The translations under genes and the position numbers were made by a program. Below are positions 27,688-36,300 of a stretch of DNA of 64,000 nucleotides, in pieces (position 1 is the first letter of the stretch; every line of letters starts with the position of its first letter). Where the stretch lies: positions 1 to 64,000 of the forward strand of contig JAIBAE010000007.1 in NCBI GenBank assembly GCA_019695345.1, in the 5' to 3' direction. The notes under the pieces are model-generated. The model made no database searches, had not been told where the DNA came from, and worked only from the letters and a program-made list of their open reading frames with translations. This DNA comes from Bacteroidota bacterium. Lineage in GTDB: Bacteria > Bacteroidota > Ignavibacteria > Kapaibacteriales > NICIL-2.

Positions 27688-28437
27688 ATGAGACTATTAA
27701 TTTTAGGTTTAATACTTATTGCAAATGCAATGTATGCCGGAAATGCAGAGATAGAAATGCGTATGACATTGAAAAATGAGTTCAATAAATCGTATACCGT
27801 AATATGTGGTGTAGATACAAAGGCGGGAGATTCGATTGATGTATCGATGGGTGAATTTGCATTTCCAAATTTCCCACTAGATGGTTTTCATGCGGCATAT
27901 ATAGTTACAGATATGGGAGAACGTGTATTAAGTTACAAAGATATACGTAACAGAAAAACCGATATGAACTATACACATGAGTACAAATTGGCGATACCCG
28001 CTCCAACAGATATTAGGGGGAAAGTAATTGATATAACATGGGCTTGGCCGTTACCGTATAACATTGATTCGATTACGGTGACAGATGAATTTGAGGGTCT
28101 ATTTGTAAAGTTTACGTTAGATAAAACTGAAAAGTTTACACTATCAGATAAGTCAGCAAATCTTGAAAAGTTTAACGTAAAAGTATATTATAATAACAAG
28201 GTAGTTACAGTTGAAGAGAGAGAAGAAAAAGTTACGTTAGTTCCAAATCCAACTGAAGGATTAATAACAGGTTCAGTTGTATGTGAAAGAATTGAAGTGT
28301 ACAATACTTTGGGAGATTTATTAACTTATACTACAGATACAAAGACAGTTAATCTAAGTGATAAACCATCAGGCACATATATAATAAGATATTTTTATCA
28401 GGGAAAAAGTGCTTCAAAAATATTCGTAAAGTTATAG
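27688..28437 (+). CDS. small secreted protein with T9SS-type sorting domain
   Basis: A 249-residue protein. The signal peptide is MRLLILGLILIANAMYAG. A single beta-rich domain follows (about 20-165) that I do not recognise, then a linker with VEEREEKVT and a short T9SS type A domain (LVPNPTEGLITGSV, VYNTLGDLLTYT, PSGTYIIRYF, ending SKIFVKL). AAGGAG at 27677-27682 is well placed before the ATG at 27688. It lies between the terminator of the cohesin/dockerin-like cluster and another terminator, so it is its own unit. The job is unknown; its size suits an accessory component of the neighbouring surface proteins. Confidence 0.75.
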   Translation: MRLLILGLILIANAMYAGNAEIEMRMTLKNEFNKSYTVICGVDTKAGDSIDVSMGEFAFPNFPLDGFHAAYIVTDMGERVLSYKDIRNRKTDMNYTHEYKLAIPAPTDIRGKVIDITWAWPLPYNIDSITVTDEFEGLFVKFTLDKTEKFTLSDKSANLEKFNVKVYYNNKVVTVEEREEKVTLVPNPTEGLITGSVVCERIEVYNTLGDLLTYTTDTKTVNLSDKPSGTYIIRYFYQGKSASKIFVKL

Positions 28438-28459
28438 ATAGTTAGTAAAAAACATACCG

Positions 28460-28467
28460 TAATTTTG
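28460..28467 (+). promoter_or_regulatory. candidate -7 box upstream of the oxidoreductase
   Basis: TAATTTTG fits TAnnTTTG, 68 bases before the ATG at 28535. The hairpin at 28481 would then lie in the leader, which makes this promoter doubtful. Confidence 0.25.
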
Positions 28468-28480
28468 CAAATGATTCACA

Positions 28481-28508
28481 CCGCGTATATGAATACGCGG
28501 TTTTCTTG
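28481..28508 (+). terminator. intrinsic terminator after the small T9SS gene
   Basis: CCGCGTAT (28481-28488) pairs with ATACGCGG (28493-28500) around ATGA, followed by TTTTCTTG. Confidence 0.75.
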
Positions 28509-28534
28509 TAAAGAATATAAACTACCATCATCAC

Positions 28535-30868
28535 ATGAAAAAACTTACTCTAGGTATTGACGGTTTTACATTTAATGATTTATATAACTCAGTAAAGCTC
28601 GCAGAATTATATTCGGAATTCGTAGAATACCTACGCCATAGGGACGCAGAATTATGCGCTAAATATGTTACCTTAGTTCAGGGTAAAAAGAACGATTCAT
28701 CACCAGCTGCTTCGGCAATATTAATGGAAGTAGCAAAAGTTGTTGAACTATTTGTTGTGCAGTTATTCAGGATAGAAAAAGAAATTAGTGTGTTGAAGAC
28801 TGGTCTTGCAGATGAAATATACGTGATGAAATTTAAGGGTAACTTCCTGAAAAGAGCAACTATCAGAAAGAAAGATAAACCGGAAGATCAGAGTGAACAG
28901 AGATTCACAATATTGACAGACGAATACAAGAAGATACAAAGCTACTTCCCTACCTTAGATTGGACCAAAGAAGAAGTGGCATTAGCAACAGCTGTGGAAA
29001 TGTTATCGAGATGTGTTGATGGTACAAATAATGATTTTACAACGGACACAGCGAAAGAAATATTAAATACCATTGAGGATTACTACTTTCTCAGAAAGAT
29101 ACGACAGCCCGAAACCTTAACAGGATGGATGAGTACACGTGTACCAAAGAAGATAGACTATAACCATTTAGTACATGTTGAACGACCAAATGCTAACATA
29201 CCAGAATTAATAATGGGTAGCGAAAAGCATTGGAGAAGGAGAGATGGTTTTAGCTTAACTGATGACCGTGGAACCATGCATGAGGCCATGGGTGAAATTG
29301 AATACTGCATGATATGCCATGAGCGAGAGAAAGACTCATGTTCTAAAGGTATGAAAGAGAAAGATGGCTCGTTAAAAAGTAATCCGTTAGGAATTAAATT
29401 GGCCGGCTGTCCATTAGAAGAACACATTAGCGAAATGCACGCGTTAAAAGGAAAAGGTAGTAGCATTGGTGCATTAGCATTGATTACCATAAACAATCCA
29501 ATGTGCGCAGGTACAGGACATAGGATTTGTAATGATTGCATGAAAGCATGTATATATCAAAAACAAGAACCGGTAAACATTCCTAAAGTGGAGACATCAG
29601 TACTAACAGATGTATTAGCGTTACCGTGGGGTTTTGAAATATACGCGCTGTTAACACGATGGAATCCACTAAACATTGAGCGCCCATACGCATTACCATA
29701 TAATGGTAAAAAAGTGTGTGTGGTTGGGTTAGGTCCGGCGGGATACACATTGTCACAATACTTGTTGAACGAAGGGTTTGCTGTTGCTGGTGTTGATGGA
29801 TTAAAAATTGAACCATTGACGGTTGAACTAACAGGTAACAAAACAACCGAACCAATGCCAATATATGATTACAATAGTGAAATTGTAAAGCCATTAGATG
29901 AACGAATTCTGGAAGGGTTTGGTGGCGTAAGTGAATATGGTATTACAGTACGTTGGGATAAAAACTTCCTGACAACATTACATCTAATGTTAAGCAGAAG
30001 AAAAACGTTTACCATATTAGATGGCGTTCGTTTTGGTGGAACAATGACGGTGGATGATGCCTGGGAACTTGGCTTCGACCACGTGGCTGTTGCAGCTGGT
30101 GCAGGAAAACCAACGTTTGTGTCAATGAAAAATAATTTGAGCAGAGGTATTCGCAAAGCATCAGATTTCTTGATGACATTGCAACTAACCGGAGCTGCAA
30201 AAAAGATATCGTTAACTAATCTACAAATACGAATGCCAGCGGTTGTGGTTGGTGGCGGGCTTACAGGTATTGATACCACAACGGAAGCAATGGCATATTA
30301 TCCGGTGCAAGTTGAGAAATTCTACGAACGTACTGACGTGATAAGAAAAGAATTGGGTGATGAGAAGTTCTGGAAGTTGTTTGACGTTGAGGAACAGGAT
30401 GTTGCTAAGGAATTTATTGAGCATGGTAAACAAATAAAAGAAGAACGGAAACGAGCGGCAGAGAACAATGAGTTACCTAACTTCATTCCGCTGCTGCAAT
30501 CGTGGGGTGGAGTAACAATGGCGTACCGTAAAAAAATGCAGGACTCCCCTGCGTATCGCTTGAATCATGAAGAAATAGAAAAGGCACTGGAAGAAGGCAT
30601 TTACATTTTAGAAAACATGAGTCCGGTTGAAGCTAAACTTGATGAATTCGGTGCCGTAAAAGCGATGGAATTTGAACGCTACAAGATTGATGAAGAAGGC
30701 AAATACTACGCATCCGGAGAATATGTTGAAATGCCTGCAAAGAGTGTGTTTGTTGCGGCGGGTACATCCCCAAATACCATGTACGAAAAAGAATATCCCG
30801 GTACTTTTAAAATGGATAAACGCGGACAGTACTTCCAGGCTTTTGAGATGATAGAAGTAGAAGCATAG
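28535..30868 (+). CDS. GltD-like FAD/NAD(P)-dependent oxidoreductase, apparently shortened at the C-terminus
   Basis: A 777-residue cytoplasmic protein. A helical N-terminal part (1-250) precedes a cysteine-rich segment at about 255-350 (CMICHEREKDSC, GCPLEEH, PMCAGTGHRICNDCMKAC), like the Fe-S-binding N-domain of glutamate synthase small-subunit relatives. A Rossmann site GKKVCVVGLGPAGYTLSQY is at about 390 and a second, MPAVVVGGGLTGIDTTTE, at about 568. The terminal part has VFVAAGTSPNTMYEKEYPG but stops about 22 residues later. The closing strand with the GD and AI.dGr.AA motifs usual in this fold is missing, and the stop is followed directly by an R2 repeat. The substrate is unknown. The start is the ATG at 28535, with weak ribosome-site support. 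Confidence 0.7.
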   Translation: MKKLTLGIDGFTFNDLYNSVKLAELYSEFVEYLRHRDAELCAKYVTLVQGKKNDSSPAASAILMEVAKVVELFVVQLFRIEKEISVLKTGLADEIYVMKFKGNFLKRATIRKKDKPEDQSEQRFTILTDEYKKIQSYFPTLDWTKEEVALATAVEMLSRCVDGTNNDFTTDTAKEILNTIEDYYFLRKIRQPETLTGWMSTRVPKKIDYNHLVHVERPNANIPELIMGSEKHWRRRDGFSLTDDRGTMHEAMGEIEYCMICHEREKDSCSKGMKEKDGSLKSNPLGIKLAGCPLEEHISEMHALKGKGSSIGALALITINNPMCAGTGHRICNDCMKACIYQKQEPVNIPKVETSVLTDVLALPWGFEIYALLTRWNPLNIERPYALPYNGKKVCVVGLGPAGYTLSQYLLNEGFAVAGVDGLKIEPLTVELTGNKTTEPMPIYDYNSEIVKPLDERILEGFGGVSEYGITVRWDKNFLTTLHLMLSRRKTFTILDGVRFGGTMTVDDAWELGFDHVAVAAGAGKPTFVSMKNNLSRGIRKASDFLMTLQLTGAAKKISLTNLQIRMPAVVVGGGLTGIDTTTEAMAYYPVQVEKFYERTDVIRKELGDEKFWKLFDVEEQDVAKEFIEHGKQIKEERKRAAENNELPNFIPLLQSWGGVTMAYRKKMQDSPAYRLNHEEIEKALEEGIYILENMSPVEAKLDEFGAVKAMEFERYKIDEEGKYYASGEYVEMPAKSVFVAAGTSPNTMYEKEYPGTFKMDKRGQYFQAFEMIEVEA

Positions 30869-30870
30869 TG

Positions 30871-30939
30871 TTCCCCTCTTCTGCCGAAGCGAGCCGCAAG
30901 CGCGCCAACCCGGTGCGAACCGAACGATATGCTGCGCTG
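30871..30939 (+). repeat. R2 repeat
   Basis: TTCCCCTCTTCTGCCGAAGC, then CGCGCCAACCCGGTGCGA, then GCTGCGCTG. It starts 3 bases after the stop of the oxidoreductase gene. A run of GAATGACGGATTACGAATTAC-type sequence follows at 30945-30968. Confidence 0.65.
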
Positions 30940-30999
30940 TTAATTACGAATGACGGATTACGAATTACATACTCGTGCTTTATACCGTTGCTGCTTTGT

Positions 31000-31255
31000 C
31001 ATTCTGAGCAACGCGAAGAATCTGTTTAATTGTAGGTTGTAATAATAGGAATCAAAATCGCTCAAAACACGGGCGAATGTCTATTCGCCCCTACGGTTAT
31101 AATAATACAGTGTGCCGTTGTACATACACCTAAAATCATGGCTTGACATTCTGAGCAACGCGAAGAATCTGTTTAATTGTTGTTTGTGAGAATAGGAATC
31201 AGAATCACTCAACACACGGGCGAATATCTATTAGCAACTACAAGTTTGTGGTGTA
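31000..31255 (+). repeat. imperfect tandem repeat, two units of about 147 bp
   Basis: Each unit starts CATTCTGAGCAACGCGAAG (31000 and 31147), continues AATCTGTTTAATTGT, AATAGGAATCA and CACACGGGCGAAT or AACACGGGCGAAT, and ends in ACATACACC/GTATGTACA. The first unit holds a perfect hairpin, GGGCGAAT-GTCT-ATTCGCCC (31071-31090). The whole 480-base gap 30869-31348 is made of repeats; no gene is seen. Confidence 0.6.
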
Positions 31256-31275
31256 TGTACATGAGTCATTGATTC

Positions 31276-31347
31276 CTGCGCCACGCATTGGTCGGGGCGG
31301 ACCGGGTTGCCGCGCAGGCGCGGTCGCTTCGGCAGATGCGGGAGAAT
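31276..31347 (-). repeat. R2 repeat
   Basis: Minus strand: ATTCTCCCGCATCTGCCGAAG, then GCGGCAACCCGGTCCG. It begins 1 base after the stop of the ompA-like gene and is inverted relative to the R2 copy at 30871. Confidence 0.6.
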
Positions 31348-31348
31348 A

Positions 31349-33385
31349 TTATTCCGTTGCTATTCTGATAACCACCGCACGATTCATAGAACGTCCCATA
31401 GGTGTAGTGTTAGTATGAATACCGCTTGGCTTTAAAGATATAACAACTTGTTCTGTTGATAAGCCGATGAGTCGCATTGCTTCGCGGGCACGTGCTTGTG
31501 CAAGTGTGGTGTTGTGTTCATCGGTACCAAGGTTGTCAGTTAAAGCAATCAATTCTACTTTCCTGCCTTTGGCAACATACTCACGAATCTGCGGAAAGAC
31601 TTCCGAGTTAATTTGATAAAACGTTGGTTTATCAAAATCGCAGAATCCAACAATCCATTCTGAAACATCGCCATTATCGGTATTCACAATGTTGTGAAGT
31701 GTTGAAACAATGTTACGTTTAGGTTGAACGGTAAATTGTATGCGTGAATCTTTTTGGTTCCCTGCCCCATCGCTTACGTTAAGTGTTAACCCGATTTGCT
31801 GCGTGTGCATAGCTCCTAAAGATTCAGGTGAAAGCTTGATGTAGTTTTCTTCGTTGGCATGTGTTGTTGTTGTATTTCCATTGGTGGCAATGGATAGTGT
31901 TGCATTTATAATTGTAGTGTCGGATTTATACGACGTGTGCACCCGGATATCGGAGGGGGGAACAACATTTGAAACGGTATCGTACTTGATAGTTGATATT
32001 GGTACGTTGCGCTTGCCGGTATTGGAAAGCGAGAGTGTTACACTGCGCATTTCTTCGAGTAATTCGGGATAACGAGAAACTGCACTTGGTGCTTTGATAG
32101 TTGTTGTAACGTGAATGCGCTGCGCAGTAATACCTGATGAGCGAAGTTGTGATGCCATCGCTTCTGCGCGTTGAGTGGCTATGGTTGGTGGTTCATCGGT
32201 TGCGGCACTACCAAGGATATTAATGTGTAGAGTAGTGTCGGATAAACATTGTTGTACAACTGCATCGAGTAGAGATTGTTGCTCAGGATTGAATTGTGAA
32301 GTGTTGTTAGAATAAAACACTTTTGGAACCAACACTGAAGTAAATACGTGCTGAGTTGAAGGAACATCAACAAGTAGTGTTTCGTGGTTGTTAATGGCTA
32401 CGTTATTATACACCGCTCTAAACACCGTAATTGAAAGTTGCTTAGGTTTAACCACAACCACCGGCGGTGTTGGCGGCGGCGGAGGAGGTGGTGGCGGTGC
32501 TACAATGGGAGATGATTTCCGCAATTGATATTGAGCTGAAATACCTGCACGAAGAACCGATGCTTTCCATTGTAATGATGAGACAAGGTTTGTTATACCA
32601 TAGGTGTAACTCACTTCTGGGGAAAGGGTGAGGGATTCCGTTTGATATACATCGTAACGGGCTGCAAGGTTGATACCGGCGTATAATCCCGCAGACTCCG
32701 GAATACTGCCTGATACTTCGTTTCGGGTTGTTGTCCCCGTCTCAAACACAGCATTAGAAGGAGTTAGAAGTGTTTCTTTCTGTGAGTAGGATGCGCCAAG
32801 AAAAGTTCCCGCTTCTATACCAAGTGAGATACCTAAAGGCAATGAAGTTGGTTGTATGTAAATGTAAGGTTCAGCAGAAAGTAACGAGAAGGAAGCATCC
32901 AGCAAATGTTCTGATGTTCCCTTTTGTACTGTGTTACCAACAATGATGTTAGCAAAGAAGTTAGTTTCTTTTAATGGTGCACCAATGGAACTGAAGCGGA
33001 TAATTCCACCAAGGCGGTAGTTCATACCAAGCAATGGTTTCTTAGGAAGATACTCAGCACCTGCTCCAAGTGTTAGGCCAAATCCCGTTCCGCCGGTAAA
33101 CTCTACACAACAATTTGGAATGCCGGGTAATTGTGAAAACGATGATGAGTGAAAGTTACCGTTTCCGGAAATGTTAGCAATGAGTCTCCAAGGCAGTAGG
33201 GTTGTATCTTGGGCAGATAATGTACTACATGATACAATGGTGAGTAGCAGGATAATCCACGATAACCGTTGTGATAGTAGTTGAGATTCTCTTCCGCAGA
33301 TGGAGTTGGTTTGTTGCTCTCCGTTTGGTGCGGTTTGCGAAGCAGATGATAATTTCACTTGTTGTAAATCTGGTTGTGTTTTCAT
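31349..33385 (-). CDS. outer-membrane protein with two OmpA-like domains
   Basis: About 678 residues. After an odd N-terminus, a hydrophobic segment with a lipobox-like end (IILLLTIVSCSTLSAQD) lies at about 45-61. A beta-barrel-like region (about 65-295) follows, then a poly-Pro linker (PPPPPPPPPTPP), an OmpA-like region (about 330-440: VFYSNNTSQFNPEQQSLLD), an Ig-like part (TLNVSDGAGNQ) and a second OmpA-like domain at the end (LIALTDNLGTDEHNTTLAQ). OmpA domains bind peptidoglycan, so it likely ties the surface complex to the wall. The ATG at 33385 is 1 base after the stop of the upstream T9SS gene, implying coupling; an ATG at 33424 is the alternative. Residues about 13-44 are encoded by an R1 repeat. 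Confidence 0.75.
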   Translation of the reverse strand: MKTQPDLQQVKLSSASQTAPNGEQQTNSICGRESQLLSQRLSWIILLLTIVSCSTLSAQDTTLLPWRLIANISGNGNFHSSSFSQLPGIPNCCVEFTGGTGFGLTLGAGAEYLPKKPLLGMNYRLGGIIRFSSIGAPLKETNFFANIIVGNTVQKGTSEHLLDASFSLLSAEPYIYIQPTSLPLGISLGIEAGTFLGASYSQKETLLTPSNAVFETGTTTRNEVSGSIPESAGLYAGINLAARYDVYQTESLTLSPEVSYTYGITNLVSSLQWKASVLRAGISAQYQLRKSSPIVAPPPPPPPPPTPPVVVVKPKQLSITVFRAVYNNVAINNHETLLVDVPSTQHVFTSVLVPKVFYSNNTSQFNPEQQSLLDAVVQQCLSDTTLHINILGSAATDEPPTIATQRAEAMASQLRSSGITAQRIHVTTTIKAPSAVSRYPELLEEMRSVTLSLSNTGKRNVPISTIKYDTVSNVVPPSDIRVHTSYKSDTTIINATLSIATNGNTTTTHANEENYIKLSPESLGAMHTQQIGLTLNVSDGAGNQKDSRIQFTVQPKRNIVSTLHNIVNTDNGDVSEWIVGFCDFDKPTFYQINSEVFPQIREYVAKGRKVELIALTDNLGTDEHNTTLAQARAREAMRLIGLSTEQVVISLKPSGIHTNTTPMGRSMNRAVVIRIATE
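33254..33350 (-). repeat. R1 repeat copy inside the coding region
   Basis: Minus strand: TCTGCTTCGCAAACCGC, ACCAAACGG, CATCTGCGGAAGAGAATC and CAACGGTTATCGTGGA, the same order and spacing as the intergenic copy at 921. It is read through in frame, supplying the residues just before the hydrophobic segment of the OmpA-like protein. Confidence 0.65.
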
Positions 33386-33386
33386 G

Positions 33387-36300
33387 TTAACGAACCACCA
33401 CAAGTAGTGATGAGACAGTAGCATCGGGTGAACGAAGATTGAGTGTGTATGTACCGCTTGGAAGTTGTGCTATAGTAAGTATCTGTGTTGAACTTCCTGA
33501 TGTAAGATGTAATGGTTGTTGCAAAGCAACTTCGCCGGTTGATGTAACAATGGTACAGAGTACATCGCGGGTGGAATCGCTGTACACAGTTAGTTCTGCA
33601 TTGCCGTTTGCTACAGGATTTGGTGTAATACGTTCCAGTGCAAGTTGAGCAAGTTGCTGAACACGCCTATCGCCACATAAGTTGATAAGTTGAAATGTTC
33701 CATCGGTTGTGGTAACTGTTGTAGCCTTACTCCAGAAGAGGGATTGTTTATTGAACTCAATGGGCGATACATCGATTTCTGCTAACCCGGCAACGCCGGT
33801 AATGTTTGCTACTGTACCTTGGTTTGGAAAGTTACCTTCAACTGAAAACTCAATGAGTCGCTTATCCCCTACTATTTCATTCCGTAAAAGCTTTCCTGTT
33901 CCGTACTGGCTTGTTACTTCTTGCGGCAGGAAGATACGCGGGTTAATGAAAATTTGTGATGTAAATGTTCTGATGCCATTATAGGAAAATTGTTCTTTAG
34001 TATTAAACTTCACCGGAATTGTTGCGTTACCTTTTGGGTCAGCTTCAACGCGCTCTATATATACAGTTCCTGTTGCAGTATATAAACGAATTGGAATTGA
34101 AAGTGGCGTAGCACATGGCTCTAATATTCCAACCATTTGTGCAGAAGTTGAATCGGTGTTATTCCATGTGATTGTTACCGGAAGTGAATCGTTCGCATTG
34201 ATAACACGTGGTGTAGTAATGTTCTGCATAGTAAAGCCATTGGCAGGTGTAATACCAAGCGATGTAAGTGTTATAGGATTATTGTTTTTGTTACGGATGT
34301 AAATGGTGCGTGTAGTTTGCTCCGGTATAAACGTGAGTGGGTTTGCCGTTGCTTCTGTTTCGGCACCCGAACCACGCCCGCGTAAAATTACTTTAGAGTA
34401 GATTTTTCGTTGACCGCCATAATAAATGTAAAGCTCGTTTAATGCAACTCCTAAATCTCGCGGAGTAAATACAATGTGCATTTTTACTTCGCCGTTTTGT
34501 TGTAGTGTATCGTTAGCAATTGACGTTGTAGTAGAGAACCACCGATTGCTTGGAGCATAGATAGAAGTTTGGTCGACAACCAGCATTGCGGGGTCGTTGT
34601 TGCGAAGAACTACAAGGTCTTTCTCAATACTTTGCCCAATACAGATGTCGCCAACATCAATGGTATCGGGAACGGTTAGAGAGCGAGGAATTGAATATCC
34701 TTCAATGGGCACATTATATGTTGTGTTACATGTGAATGTGTTGAAGATATCTTTGATAGTTCCGGTATCAAGCGGGTTGAACGAAATAGGGATTGAAAGA
34801 CATTCGCCCGGTTGTAAGGTATCGGGGATTGTAGCACCCGAGATACGGAACGACGTATTCCCATTTAACCAATCTCCCCCCAATGGAACGGGAAGTATTC
34901 CTTTGTTACACATATTTAGCGTAAACACCGTGTCGCTTTGAGTAAACGCATAGGTTGGTTTCATTACTGCTTTGGTGATTTGTATTGTAGGGCGAACTAT
35001 AGAAAACTCTGCATCGGATATATCGGACTCCGGAAAGATGAACTTCTTAACTTTAAGGTTATCCGGTGAGTTTGCAGATGAACCAACTGTAAGCCCGTCG
35101 TTACTGAATTTTAAATCGGTAAGTGCACCTTGATGTGAAGTAAGTGCGCCATATACCTGATTGGGAGATATATCCCATAACGGTGCCTGTGGTTGACCTG
35201 TATAGCCAAACACAACATAGCGCGAGGTTGCATTAGTAGTAACACCAATAGGAGTGCTTGATGCTTTGCGTTGTGAGCGTATAACTTCTTGGGTAGATAT
35301 GTTGATAATATGTTGCTCGGAGAAGGAGCCTTCTGTTAAACTCCCTGCCGATACTCTGCACCCAACGGCAATATTGTTGTTATCGGGTAATAAAATACAT
35401 TGTTCAATAAGAGGTAAACCGGGAATTGATACGAACGATTGAATAGTCCAATCGGGCAACGAGTACACAATGATTCTACCATCCATAAGTGTGGCAACAG
35501 CTTTATATTTCCCTAATCCAACCGACGTGATAACCGATGGTGCTTGAATTGTTTGTAGTAAAGAGCCATCGGCAGTTGAGTGAAGAGCAATGGTAGTACC
35601 CAACTGTGGTATCAGCGCAATAAATGTTCCCGATGAATCATACAATGCTGCTTTGTATCGTGTTGTGCTATCTAATGCAATAGTAGCTGTTGGCAACTTA
35701 GAATTAGCGGTAAAAAATGCTAAAGTATCTGCAACAGCTTTAGAGTACGTTGAGCGATATGCAACAAAAAACGACGATGCAGATGTGTAGTTAATACCAA
35801 ACGCTGTTGCATTTGATTTGTTTAGCGTATCGGTGCGAATACCCCATTTATACAGCTGTGCTCCGTTCTCAACATCCCATTCAATAATTTCGCCATTACG
35901 ATATGCCCCAAGGATTCGTTTGCCATCGGGAGAAAATGCAAATTTATCTACGGAGGTTTTGTTCGTGCCGGAAAGCAGTAGTTCTTGTGTATTTGTGTTT
36001 ACCTGGCTTACTCTGATTTTCATAGACGAAGCGGGAATATCCGGCACCGTCCATTTACACGTGCTATCTGCTGTTACCGTTATTAACTCCCATTTGGCTC
36101 CGTTATCAGTAGAATACTCTACAATGCTTTCGCCGCCGGTTGTTGTACCGGTCCAGGTAATAGTTGTTTGTTGGCAAGGAGCAAACTGCTCACCGCCATT
36201 AGGGTAGGTAACATTAAGAATTGTTTTAGCAGGTAGCTCAAAAATATTGCCGTACAGCTTTATACGTTCTACAGCACCACCTTCGTAGTACACAGTCAGA

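Noticed and set aside
31000-31180. Possible CRISPR-like direct repeats (CATTCTGAGC unit twice)
   Set aside because: Only two copies with a 147-base period whose spacers are themselves related; no cas genes. This is an ordinary tandem repeat.
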